Origin: Kaistella chaponensis
Lineage (GTDB): Bacteria; Bacteroidota; Bacteroidia; Flavobacteriales; Weeksellaceae
Reading direction: 5' to 3'
Length of the DNA: 64,000 nucleotides
Assembly: GCF_900156725.1 (NCBI RefSeq)
Contig: NZ_FTOI01000006.1
Coordinates: 1 to 64,000 of the forward strand
Part shown: piece by piece, positions 1 through 6,860 of the stretch
Numbering within the stretch: position 1 is the stretch's first letter
Layout: every line of letters starts with the position of its first letter
Notes under the pieces: generated by a model
The model's input: only the letters and a program-made list of their open reading frames with translations
What the model was told of the DNA's origin: nothing
Databases searched by the model: none
Program-made: the position numbers and the translations under genes

Positions 1-53
1 TCTTCGCTTCGAAAGTGAAACTTTCAGACAAAGATTTCTTTGAAAGTTTGCCC

Positions 54-80
54 ATCAAAATATTATATTTTGATTCTTTT
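54..80 (+). terminator. possible AT-rich terminator hairpin of an upstream gene
   Basis: A perfect 9-bp inverted repeat ATCAAAATA / TATTTTGAT with a 3-nt loop is followed by a T-rich stretch. It could end a + strand gene lying left of the window. The stem is all A/T except one G-C pair, so the call is weak. Confidence 0.3.
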
Positions 81-139
81 AATCCCTGATTTATATACCA
101 ATCTTTTCAACAAAAAAACCAATCTGGCTTATAAAATTG

Positions 140-281
140 CGCTCTAACGGTTCGGGGCTTTGCGATGGTGGGGCAATCGAAGCACAAATCTTCAATTTTG
201 CACTAAAGTTCAACCGAAGAACAACCGTTGAACTTTGCAGTTTCGCCCCACTATTGCAAAACCCTTGTTAGCGGCTGGCAT
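140..281 (-). repeat. attC-like imperfect hairpin element
   Basis: Nested inverted repeats fold this 140-bp stretch into one long imperfect hairpin. Outer boxes are CTCTAACGG (142-150) and TTGTTAGCGGC (265-275). A long middle stem pairs 154-174 with 245-264, and an inner perfect 10-bp stem pairs AAAGTTCAAC (205-214) with GTTGAACTTT (227-236). Read on the minus strand it follows the SMR stop codon almost directly and runs CGCTAAC to GTTAGAG, close to the RYYYAAC/GTTRRRY boxes of integron attC sites. No integrase gene is in the window. It could instead be a non-autonomous repeat of unknown type. Confidence 0.55.
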
Positions 282-282
282 T

Positions 283-612
283 TTAGTGTGCTGCTGATTT
301 TGAGAAAAAATTCATTACGATAACTCCTGTCACAATTAAAATAATTCCAATAATTGCTGGAATGTCTAACGATTGCTTAAATACCACAACCGAAATTATA
401 GCTGTCAAGACAATTCCTAAACCACCCCAAATTGCATAAGCTATTCCCAAAGGAATGGATTTTAAAGCTTGCGACAAAAAGAAAAAGCAAGCAATATATG
501 CCACAATTGTTATCGCTGTTGGCAATAATTTTGAAAAACCGTCTGATGCTTTCATAAAGCTCGAACCTACAACTTCAAGTACGATTGATAATGATAAAAA
601 TAAATATTTCAT
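283..612 (-). CDS. SMR family multidrug efflux protein (EmrE/QacE-like)
   Basis: Small multidrug resistance proton antiporter, expected to export quaternary ammonium or other cationic compounds across the inner membrane as a dimer. The 109 residues form four hydrophobic helices (about 2-20, 28-48, 55-78 and 84-104). Glu13 matches the membrane-embedded Glu14 of EmrE, and the segment SIPLGIAYAIWGGLG (52-66) is the family signature carrying the conserved Tyr and Trp. The gene is second in a unit with the Crp/Fnr gene upstream, with its own TATCTTTG box and an 18-bp palindrome in the 71-bp gap. An attC-like element abuts its stop codon. SMR genes are among the commonest integron cassette genes, which agrees with this context. 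The substrate cannot be read from sequence. Confidence 0.9.
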   Translation of the reverse strand: MKYLFLSLSIVLEVVGSSFMKASDGFSKLLPTAITIVAYIACFFFLSQALKSIPLGIAYAIWGGLGIVLTAIISVVVFKQSLDIPAIIGIILIVTGVIVMNFFSKSAAH

Positions 613-634
613 TGTTCTTTTGTTTTAACTGATG

Positions 635-680
635 CAAAGATACAAAAATTAAAAAGTGCTTTTTTTGACAAATGTCAAAA
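635..680 (-). promoter_or_regulatory. SMR promoter with Crp/Fnr-type operator
   Basis: A perfect palindrome TTTTGACAAATGTCAAAA (663-680) contains TTGAC-N4-GTCAA, the same layout as FNR boxes (TTGAT-N4-ATCAA). On the minus strand it is followed by TATCTTTG (642-635), the Bacteroidetes -7 element. The palindrome centre is 29.5 bp upstream of the first T of this element, about -41 from the inferred start, which is the class II activator position. The probable ligand protein is the Crp/Fnr regulator encoded just upstream. Confidence 0.65.
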
Positions 681-683
681 TCG

Positions 684-1244
684 TTATTTCTTTCTAATAC
701 GGCTCAATGTTTCTTGCGAAATACCCAAATAAGAAGCAATATGTCCTAAAGAAATTCTTTGCAAAGCTTCGGGTTGGTTTTTCAAAAGCCAATGATAACG
801 CTGTTCTGCGGTATGTGTTTGTAATACAAAAGAACGTTCCTCTAAAATTTTACAATATTCTTCTGCCATTTTTCTACCAATCGTATTCATTTCCTGCGAT
901 GATTTGTAGAAACTTTCAAGGTCATTGCTTGAGATATAATATAAAGTGGTGTCTTCTAAAAACTGAATGTTTTCAATTGAAGGTTGGCTAAAAAATAATG
1001 GCATTACTGAACCTAAAATTCCGCTCTCAAAACCAAACCAAACATTAATTTCTCTTTCATTGATATTATAAAACGAACGAACAAGCCCTTTTTCAATTAC
1101 GAATAAATTTGAAACAATTTGTCCTTCTTTGAGCAAAAAATCGCCTTTTTGTTTTATCAGACTTTTAATTTTTTCGTTAAGTTCTGTTTCGATTTCAGAG
1201 GTCAGATTTCCGTATTTTTTAAGTTGTTTTATGAGAGGGTTCAT
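684..1244 (-). CDS. Crp/Fnr family transcriptional regulator
   Basis: A 186-residue Crp/Fnr-type regulator: an N-terminal cyclic-nucleotide-binding-like beta roll (about 15-115), a long dimerisation helix (about 115-145), and a C-terminal helix-turn-helix ending in IASYLGISQETLSRIRKK, where the recognition helix meets DNA. No Fnr-type cysteine cluster is present and residues for cAMP binding are not evident, so the effector is unknown. It precedes the SMR pump on the same strand and probably controls it through the palindrome at 663-680. The domain order is typical of the short Bacteroidetes Crp/Fnr proteins often paired with a single target gene. Confidence 0.88.
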   Translation of the reverse strand: MNPLIKQLKKYGNLTSEIETELNEKIKSLIKQKGDFLLKEGQIVSNLFVIEKGLVRSFYNINEREINVWFGFESGILGSVMPLFFSQPSIENIQFLEDTTLYYISSNDLESFYKSSQEMNTIGRKMAEEYCKILEERSFVLQTHTAEQRYHWLLKNQPEALQRISLGHIASYLGISQETLSRIRKK

Positions 1245-1270
1245 TCTTTGTACGGTGTTGGTTTATGCTT

Positions 1271-1313
1271 GCCGCTAACTCTCAAATATACGCAAGTTTA
1301 TTAATGCGCCAAA
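1271..1313 (-). promoter_or_regulatory. promoter abutting the cassette boundary box GTTAGCGGC
   Basis: On the minus strand TTTG (1313-1310), a 19-nt spacer and TATATTTG (1290-1283) match the Bacteroidetes consensus TTG-N19-TANNTTTG. The inferred start falls at about 1279, exactly on GTTAGCGGC (1279-1271), which repeats the outer box of the attC-like element downstream of the SMR gene. The promoter thus lies just outside the boxed unit and reads into crp, 27 nt before its ATG. Confidence 0.6.
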
Positions 1314-1430
1314 TCATTTTTTTCCTTTATCCAAACGACTTTTGAAATAAACTACAGTTTTGACTATTTAAAATGCGCAACAAAAAATATTCAAAATGCG
1401 CATATCGAATAAATTTGGCCAAGTCTACCA

Positions 1431-1781
1431 TCACTCCCCCTCAATAATCTTCCGGATCGCCACCTGTGCCGCTTCCAATTGCGTGGGAGTCAGATCGCGG
1501 AACTCCTGCAGCGGAAAGGCAGTCGGGCGTTTTGTCCAGTCTTTTAGCGGGTGGTTTTGCAAAGTCGCATCGTCTTCCGGCAGATCAACACGCAGCAGTT
1601 CTTTCGGCGTGCAGTTCAGGTAGAAGCATAATTTATAAAGATGATCCGTTTTAATGCTTTTTGCCGTTCCGTTTAGGAAATGATAGGCAGAGCGCTCAGG
1701 AATTCCCAGCCGCATTAGTAAAGTAACTTTGGGTTTAATGCCTCTTTGCAAAAAACATTCTCGTATTTGAAGTATAAACAT
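1431..1781 (-). CDS. HTH (XRE/Cro-C1-like) transcriptional regulator
   Basis: A 116-residue protein with an XRE-type helix-turn-helix in its N-terminal half (about 15-65; MRLGIPERSAYHFLNG resembles the recognition turn, followed by LYKLCFYLNCTPKELL). The rest is a short tail with a predicted helix (about 95-114). Homologues are typical small Flavobacteria/Sphingobacteria regulators with no assigned target. Its -7 element TATCTTTG (1805-1798) lies 16 bp before the ATG, and a 21-bp tandem array begins immediately upstream, suggesting that the array is its operator. It may control itself or a neighbour. Confidence 0.7.
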   Translation of the reverse strand: MFILQIRECFLQRGIKPKVTLLMRLGIPERSAYHFLNGTAKSIKTDHLYKLCFYLNCTPKELLRVDLPEDDATLQNHPLKDWTKRPTAFPLQEFRDLTPTQLEAAQVAIRKIIEGE

Positions 1782-1797
1782 GGGGTAGTATTTCTAT

Positions 1798-1805
1798 CAA
1801 AGATA
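1798..1805 (-). promoter_or_regulatory. -7 element of the HTH gene
   Basis: TATCTTTG on the minus strand, 16 nt upstream of the ATG. No TTG -33 element is found in the adjoining tandem repeat, which occupies that position. Confidence 0.5.
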
Positions 1806-1818
1806 AGCATTAATATCG

Positions 1819-1986
1819 AAATCTCCTATCTCATGCAGTAAATCTCCTATCTCATGCAGTAAACCTCCTATCTCATGCAGTAAACCTCCTATCTCATGCA
1901 GTAAATCTCATATCTAATGCAGTAAACCTCATATCTAATGCAGTAAACCTCATATCTAATGCAGTAAACCTCCTCTTTTATGCAAA
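1819..1986. repeat. 21-bp tandem repeat, seven full units and one decayed unit
   Basis: Seven head-to-tail 21-bp units (AAACCTCCTATCTCATGCAG plus T) run from 1819 to 1965, with an eighth, diverged unit to 1986. Units 1-4 read CTATCTCATG and units 5-7 read ATATCTAATG, so two sub-families lie in blocks, as expected from slippage or unequal exchange. Twenty-one bp is two helical turns, which puts every copy on the same DNA face. It begins 14 bp upstream of the HTH gene's -7 element. Confidence 0.9.
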
Positions 1987-2247
1987 AGTACGGCATCTGT
2001 ACTTCATCAACCTTATGTCAAGGTTAGATAAGGCAAAAAGCTACCGAAGATGAGCCTGTCTAGAGCGAAGTCGGAGGATTCAACAGGTTTTATTTCTTTC
2101 TTTTTATTTGTATAAAGGACTTATTGATTATTCATTGATGCAGAGAAAAGCGCAAGTAAGAATAGATTAAAAAGAGATTTCTCTCTTGATTTCTCTACAC
2201 TCCATTTCTTTCAGAATGACAAAAGTTTACTTGTAAAATATTTACCT

Positions 2248-2401
2248 TATCTTTGCACCATATTCAGCGGCATTCTTAAGCCATTTCAGTAATTCATTTT
2301 TACTCAAATAGAAAATTATTACCTCTACAAGGTTTGCGTTTTCAAGCCCAAAATGTAGAAGTAAAACACTTCATCCGCAATCATTTTTAATACAGAAAAT
2401 A
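2248..2401 (+). promoter_or_regulatory. promoter and structured leader of the RhlE-like helicase
   Basis: TATCTTTG at 2248-2255 is a -7 element giving a leader of about 140 nt, long for this genome. Inside it a two-part stem can form: TCTACA (2324-2329) with TGTAGA (2354-2359), and GGTTTG (2331-2336) with CAAGCC (2343-2348). Long structured leaders are known for cold-regulated RNA helicase genes; regulation here is inference. The rest of the gap between 1987 and 2247 shows a small AACCTT/AAGGTT hairpin near 2009-2025 and no gene. Confidence 0.45.
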
Positions 2402-3655
2402 TTGTTATTTACAGACTTAAAATTAATTAAGCCCATCCTTGATGCGCTTAAAACAGAAGGTTACACACAACCAACTCCTATTCAGGAAAAAGCAATCCCA
2501 AGCATTTTAGAAGGAAGAGATTTACTCGGAACCGCACAAACCGGAACCGGTAAAACAGCAGCTTTTGCCATTCCAATTTTGCAAAATCTTGCAGAAAAAA
2601 ATTCACGAAACAATAACATCAAAGTTTTGGTTTTAACACCAACTCGGGAATTAGCGATTCAGATTGAAGAAAGTTTCAATGCGTACGGAAAAAATCTCAA
2701 CATCAGAAACCTTGTAGTTTTCGGTGGTGTAAAACAAGCGGCTCAAGAAAAAGCATTGAGAAGAGGTGTTGACATTTTGGTGGCAACTCCCGGAAGATTA
2801 CTCGATTTTGTTTCCCAACGAATTGTTTCCCTTCAAAACTTAGAAGTTTTCGTTTTAGACGAAGCCGACAGAATGCTCGATATGGGTTTTGTGCACGATG
2901 TAAAAAGAATCATCAAATTATTGCCTCCGAAAAGACAAACGCTTTTCTTCTCGGCAACTTTTCCCGATGAGATCAGTAAACTGGCGAATTCGATGCTTAC
3001 AAATCCTGTTAAAGTAGAAGTAGCACCGGTTTCTGCAACAGCGGATACGATCAATCAAAAAGTATATTTCGTTGATAAAGACGATAAACTTGAACTGTTG
3101 ACGCATATTTTGCAAAACGATATCAAAGAATCAGTTTTGGTATTTTCGAGAACGAAACATGGTGCCGATAAAATTGCAAGAAAATTGCAAAGTCACAAAA
3201 TTTCGGCAGAAGCCATTCACGGAAATAAATCGCAGAATCAGAGACAAAACGCTTTAAGCAATTTTAAATCAGGGAAAACCAGAATTTTGGTGGCAACTGA
3301 TATTGCAGCAAGAGGAATCGATATCGACGAATTAAAATACGTTTTAAACTTCGAATTATCTGATGTTTCCGAAACCTACGTTCACCGAATCGGAAGAACA
3401 GGAAGAGCTGGAGCAGAAGGAAGTTCAATCTCGTTCGTAGATGGTTTAGATTTATTAAACCTTAAAAATACAGAGAAACTGATTGGTAAAAAAATTCCGG
3501 TAGAAAAAGATCATCCTTTCCACACTGATAATTTGGTGGCTCAGAAAAGAGATTCTAACAATAAAGCTTTTACACCACGACCAAGAGTTCAGGGGAAAGA
3601 CAATGCTGGAAGTAAAAAACCGAACAACAAAAGTAATTTCACGAGAAACAGATAA
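2402..3655 (+). CDS. DEAD-box RNA helicase, RhlE-like
   Basis: ATP-dependent RNA helicase for ribosome assembly or RNA turnover. The 417 residues show the full motif set: Q motif GYTQPTPIQ (20-28), Walker A AQTGTGKT (45-52), PTREL (80-84), DEAD (153-156), SAT (184-186), and in the second RecA lobe ARGIDI (303-308) and HRIGRTGRAG (328-337). A basic Asn/Lys/Arg-rich tail (about 375-417) probably binds RNA. Length and the lack of a C-terminal RRM fit RhlE rather than DeaD. The reading frame opens with TTG at 2402, and no in-frame ATG precedes the conserved FTDLKLI start. A strong terminator follows. Confidence 0.9.
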   Translation: MLFTDLKLIKPILDALKTEGYTQPTPIQEKAIPSILEGRDLLGTAQTGTGKTAAFAIPILQNLAEKNSRNNNIKVLVLTPTRELAIQIEESFNAYGKNLNIRNLVVFGGVKQAAQEKALRRGVDILVATPGRLLDFVSQRIVSLQNLEVFVLDEADRMLDMGFVHDVKRIIKLLPPKRQTLFFSATFPDEISKLANSMLTNPVKVEVAPVSATADTINQKVYFVDKDDKLELLTHILQNDIKESVLVFSRTKHGADKIARKLQSHKISAEAIHGNKSQNQRQNALSNFKSGKTRILVATDIAARGIDIDELKYVLNFELSDVSETYVHRIGRTGRAGAEGSSISFVDGLDLLNLKNTEKLIGKKIPVEKDHPFHTDNLVAQKRDSNNKAFTPRPRVQGKDNAGSKKPNNKSNFTRNR

Positions 3656-3699
3656 ATTTCTCAAGCAGAATTTTTCACTCAAGTGAAGAAAAGAAAATA

Positions 3700-3730
3700 G
3701 ACCGCAATAACCAAATATTGCGGTCTTTTT
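3700..3730 (+). terminator. intrinsic terminator after the RhlE-like gene
   Basis: GACCGCAATA (3700-3709) and TATTGCGGTC (3716-3725) form a perfect 10-bp stem with a 6-nt loop, followed by five T. Confidence 0.92.
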
Positions 3731-3765
3731 ATGATCCCGAAATTCTTTCGAGGAAAATAAACTTT

Positions 3766-3794
3766 TTGATGGTCAGAAAATTAAATTAAATTTG
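3766..3794 (+). promoter_or_regulatory. promoter of the methyltransferase gene
   Basis: TTG (3766-3768), an 18-nt spacer and TAAATTTG (3787-3794) match the Bacteroidetes -33/-7 consensus. The ATG follows 28 nt later. Confidence 0.6.
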
Positions 3795-3822
3795 CAAGCT
3801 ATTTTAACAGCGACATTACTCC

Positions 3823-4794
3823 ATGAGAATTATTACCAGAGAAGATTTTTCAGACATTTATATCAAATTTCATCAGCGAGGATTGTCTTTTTTGCTTTCT
3901 AAACTCAATCTAAATTCGTTCAAAAGAACACAAAGTGCTTTTAATGATCAAAATTTAGAAGGTTCTAGTTTTTGGATTGTTCCCGAAGTGCGAAAACGGT
4001 GGAACAAGCTGATAACAGGCAATGAAGACATGATGTACGAAAAATACCTCACCGAAAAATATTTTAAAGGAAAAGAAAAAATAAAAATTCTCGCATTGGG
4101 AACAGGAATTTGCAGTCACGAAATTCGACTTGCCGAATTGAATCCTAACTGTGAGATCGCATGCTATGATTTTTCTGACGATCTGCTAAAAAAAGCCAAA
4201 GAAATTGCTGATGAAAAGCAGTTGACAAACATTTCATTTCATGCAGAAAACATCATGAAATATGGTTTTGAAGAGCAACAGTACGATGTTGTTTTCTTTC
4301 ATGCCTCTTTGCATCATTTTGATAACATTCCTGAATTTTTGCAGCAAGTGGTTATTCAAAATTTAAGACCGAAAGGTTTGCTTATTATCAATGAATTTGT
4401 AGGTTCAAGCCGATTGCAATATTCTAAAATTCAGATCAAATATATCAATAAAGCGATTTCGATCATTCCAAAAGAATACCGTAAAATATTTAAAACCAAT
4501 ATTTACAAGAACAACTATTATGGATCCGGAGTTTTGCGAATGATTATTGCAGATCCTTCAGAATGTGTAGATTCTCAATCAATAATCCCTGCAATCCACG
4601 AAAAATTTAATGTTGTAGAAGAAAAATTTTACGGAAATAATATTTTACAAAGCGCATTGAAAGACATCTCGCATCATTTTGTAATCCTCGACTCTACTAA
4701 AAGAGAAGTTCTGCAACAAATTTTTGCTTTAGAAGATGAGTTGTTAGAAAACCATCCCAGTGATTCTGTTTTTGGGATTTATGAATTGAAGTAA
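3823..4794 (+). CDS. class I SAM-dependent methyltransferase
   Basis: A 323-residue protein with a Rossmann-type methyltransferase domain from about 85 to 230. Motif I is ILALGTGICSHE (89-100), Asp116 at the end of strand 2 would bind the SAM ribose, and FHASLHHF (about 158-165) corresponds to motif IV. The N-terminal 80 residues and the C-terminal 90 are not recognised and probably shape the substrate site. It stands alone between terminators with its own promoter, so context gives no clue to the substrate; a small molecule or lipid is more likely than DNA, since the NPPY-type motif is absent. Confidence 0.8.
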   Translation: MRIITREDFSDIYIKFHQRGLSFLLSKLNLNSFKRTQSAFNDQNLEGSSFWIVPEVRKRWNKLITGNEDMMYEKYLTEKYFKGKEKIKILALGTGICSHEIRLAELNPNCEIACYDFSDDLLKKAKEIADEKQLTNISFHAENIMKYGFEEQQYDVVFFHASLHHFDNIPEFLQQVVIQNLRPKGLLIINEFVGSSRLQYSKIQIKYINKAISIIPKEYRKIFKTNIYKNNYYGSGVLRMIIADPSECVDSQSIIPAIHEKFNVVEEKFYGNNILQSALKDISHHFVILDSTKREVLQQIFALEDELLENHPSDSVFGIYELK

Positions 4795-4800
4795 AAAGTA

Positions 4801-4832
4801 TTTTTTCGCAACCCTTTTTTAGGGAGAAAAAA
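4801..4832. terminator. bidirectional terminator between convergent genes
   Basis: TTTTTTC (4801-4807), CCCT (4812-4815), AGGG (4821-4824) and GAAAAAA (4826-4832) form an interrupted stem with U-runs on both strands, between the methyltransferase and tatD-like genes. Confidence 0.5.
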
Positions 4833-4834
4833 TT

Positions 4835-5605
4835 TTACTTCGAAGCGGAAAACATGCTCATTGCATTCTCTGTTGTAATCCGATCTATTTCAGCAAAATC
4901 TTTCCCGTAAATATCGACCAATTTTCCAACCACCAAATCCAGGTAAGAACTTTCGTTTCTTTTTCCCCGATGCGGAACCGGAGCGAGATAAGGAGAATCT
5001 GTTTCTAGAACGATTTTATCTAATGGAATTTCATTTAAGAACTGATCAATCTTACCATTTTTAAAAGTGACTACTCCACCGATTCCTAAAATAAATTGTA
5101 AATCAATCGCATGTTTTGCCTGTTCTAAATTGCCAGAAAAGCAATGAAAAATTCCTCGCAATTTTGGGTGTTTTTTACGTTCTAAAACTTCAAAAACCTC
5201 ATCAAAACTGCTTCTGGTATGAATCACGATGGGTAAATCTTTTTCAATGGCCCAATCAATTTGCTGTTCGAAAGCTTTGATTTGGATGTCTAAAGTTGTT
5301 TTGTCCCAATATAAATCGATTCCGATTTCTCCGATGGCTGGAAATTTTCTTTCATTCAAATATTTCTGCACCAATTTCAGTTCTTCTTCCCAAGTTTCTG
5401 GCTTTACATAACAAGGATGAAGTCCCATCATGGAGAAAATTTGGTTTGGATATTCCTTTTCCAAAGCCAGCATTTTTTCATGCGATTCGGAATCAATTGC
5501 CGGAAGATAAAATTTCGAAACGCCTTTTTTTAAAGCTCTTTCGATCATTTCTTTTCGATCTTCGTCGAATTCTTCGGAATATAAGTGAGTATGAGTGTCG
5601 ATCAT
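4835..5605 (-). CDS. TatD family metal-dependent hydrolase (DNase)
   Basis: A TIM-barrel metallohydrolase, 256 residues, the usual TatD length. Metal ligands are seen in order: DTHTHL (3-8; His4, His6), EIGIDLYWD (near 93; Glu), IHTRSSFDE (near 128; His), FHCFSG (near 153; His) and ETDSPYLAP (near 202; Asp). Members act as 3'-5' exonucleases on single-stranded DNA or as deacylase-like enzymes, so the exact substrate is uncertain. The gene is transcribed away from a hairpin-forming 7-bp array (5614-5685) that separates it from the GSCFA gene. The start MIDTHTH is the conserved N-terminus. Confidence 0.88.
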   Translation of the reverse strand: MIDTHTHLYSEEFDEDRKEMIERALKKGVSKFYLPAIDSESHEKMLALEKEYPNQIFSMMGLHPCYVKPETWEEELKLVQKYLNERKFPAIGEIGIDLYWDKTTLDIQIKAFEQQIDWAIEKDLPIVIHTRSSFDEVFEVLERKKHPKLRGIFHCFSGNLEQAKHAIDLQFILGIGGVVTFKNGKIDQFLNEIPLDKIVLETDSPYLAPVPHRGKRNESSYLDLVVGKLVDIYGKDFAEIDRITTENAMSMFSASK

Positions 5606-5613
5606 TTTTTTGA

Positions 5614-5685
5614 TGTAAAATGTAAAATGTACGATGTAAAAAGTAGAATATTTTGTGTACTTTTTATAGGATACATTTTACAATT
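5614..5685. repeat. inverted pair of degenerate 7-bp arrays
   Basis: Left arm: TGTAAAA, TGTAAAA, TGTACGA, TGTAAAA, AGTAGAA (5614-5648). Right arm: TACTTTT, TATAGGA, TACATTT, TACAATT (5658-5685). The arms are inverted relatives, and 5621-5645 pairs with 5658-5682 with few mismatches, so the region can form a large hairpin between the TatD and GSCFA genes. Confidence 0.85.
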
Positions 5686-6637
5686 AAAAAAATATTTTAT
5701 GTTTCACCTTTTTTTGCTGTGCCGCAATTCGTTGGCTTAATTTTTCTGCAAATTCCCGATATTTAGGACTATTTTCATCCAAAGAACGATGGTCCAAAGA
5801 TTTTGCAATTTTCAAATTTTCCTCGATAAAATCCATGCTTTCATTAGAAAAATAAGCATTTCCAAACTTTTCCCAGATATAATTAATCGCCTGATTATTG
5901 GGATGAATTAAATCTTCTTTGTAGAATCGGTAGTCGCGTAAATCATCCATTAAAATTTCGTAAACCGGCAGATAATGACAGTTTTCGAATTGTGGCAGAA
6001 TCTCGTGAATCGCCGTAATTAGTTTCGATTTGCTTAAATTATTTTCCACCATTCCGTCTTTGGTATGACGAACGGGCGAAACAGTAAACAAAATCTGAAC
6101 ATTTTCTTTCGCTATATCTTTTAAATTCTCAACCGTTTCATAGATAGAATCGGTTAATTCCAAATGGGTTAATAATCTTTTTTCAAAATACTTGGCTGGA
6201 ATTTTATGACAGTTTGCAACAAGTTTCTTCTTCGGAAGAAAGTCATAAATAAAAGACGTTCCGTACGTCACCAGAACCCAGTTTGTCTGCTGCAGAAACT
6301 GATTTGCGTTTTCAATCTGGCCATTAATTTTCTCTAAAGTTTGATGAACAAACCGTGAGTTGAATGAAGAATGATGATCCAAGGAGAGAACATCTTCCCC
6401 AAAACTTACCAAATCTTCCTCTGTATACAACGCTGCGTTATGAATTTTTTTCACAGCATTATTGATCGAGAAAGGATTGAAAAGCGTGCCGAATGGATTA
6501 TTGAAAGTCTGCAACTGTCCTGCTTTTAAAAGGTTTGTCATCTCCGTGGAGAAGCAGGAACCGATTGAAAACACGCGGTCATCAGTTTCAATTTTTTTGC
6601 CGGAATTTGGAATTTCTACGTCAGTTCTAAATTTCAT
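5684..6637 (-). CDS. GSCFA domain-containing protein
   Basis: A 317-residue protein that starts with the signature region of the GSCFA family (FSIGSCFSTEM, about 23-33, then NPFGTLFNPFS near 47). The family is an SGNH-hydrolase-like group common in Bacteroidetes; the Gly-Ser-Cys-Phe block would carry the catalytic serine (Ser27). The later segment DLIHPNNQAINYIWEKF (near 242) supplies an Asp-x-x-His pair as in SGNH esterases. Function is unassigned, with carbohydrate or lipid ester cleavage plausible. There is no signal peptide, so it is probably cytoplasmic. Confidence 0.85.
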   Translation of the reverse strand: MKFRTDVEIPNSGKKIETDDRVFSIGSCFSTEMTNLLKAGQLQTFNNPFGTLFNPFSINNAVKKIHNAALYTEEDLVSFGEDVLSLDHHSSFNSRFVHQTLEKINGQIENANQFLQQTNWVLVTYGTSFIYDFLPKKKLVANCHKIPAKYFEKRLLTHLELTDSIYETVENLKDIAKENVQILFTVSPVRHTKDGMVENNLSKSKLITAIHEILPQFENCHYLPVYEILMDDLRDYRFYKEDLIHPNNQAINYIWEKFGNAYFSNESMDFIEENLKIAKSLDHRSLDENSPKYREFAEKLSQRIAAQQKKVKHKIFF

Positions 6638-6859
6638 TGATTGATTTGATGATTTGAAAATTTGATGATTGGTTGATTTGACGATGTGGCGATGTGGAAA
6701 TTTGGGGATTGAGTTACTTAATAATTTGAAAAATGTTTTATAAAAATCTTACAAAATCTATGCAATAATTCTTTAGACCATTAACAAATTATCAAATCAA
6801 CGAATCATCACATTGACGAATCATCACATTAAGGAATCATCAAATCAATGAATCAACAA
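6638..6859. repeat. inverted pair of degenerate 8-bp arrays, nine units each
   Basis: Left array (6638-6709) reads in exact 8-bp steps: TGATTGAT, TTGATGAT, TTGAAAAT, TTGATGAT, TGGTTGAT, TTGACGAT, GTGGCGAT, GTGGAAAT, TTGGGGAT. Right array (6788-6859) reads ATTATCAA, ATCAACGA, ATCATCAC, ATTGACGA, ATCATCAC, ATTAAGGA, ATCATCAA, ATCAATGA, ATCAACAA. The second is the inverted counterpart of the first (consensus TTGATGAT). A 78-bp unrelated spacer lies between. No gene is seen. Confidence 0.88.
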
Positions 6860-6860
6860 A

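Noticed and set aside
1819..1986. CRISPR array
   Set aside because: Units are contiguous with no spacers, and no cas gene is near.
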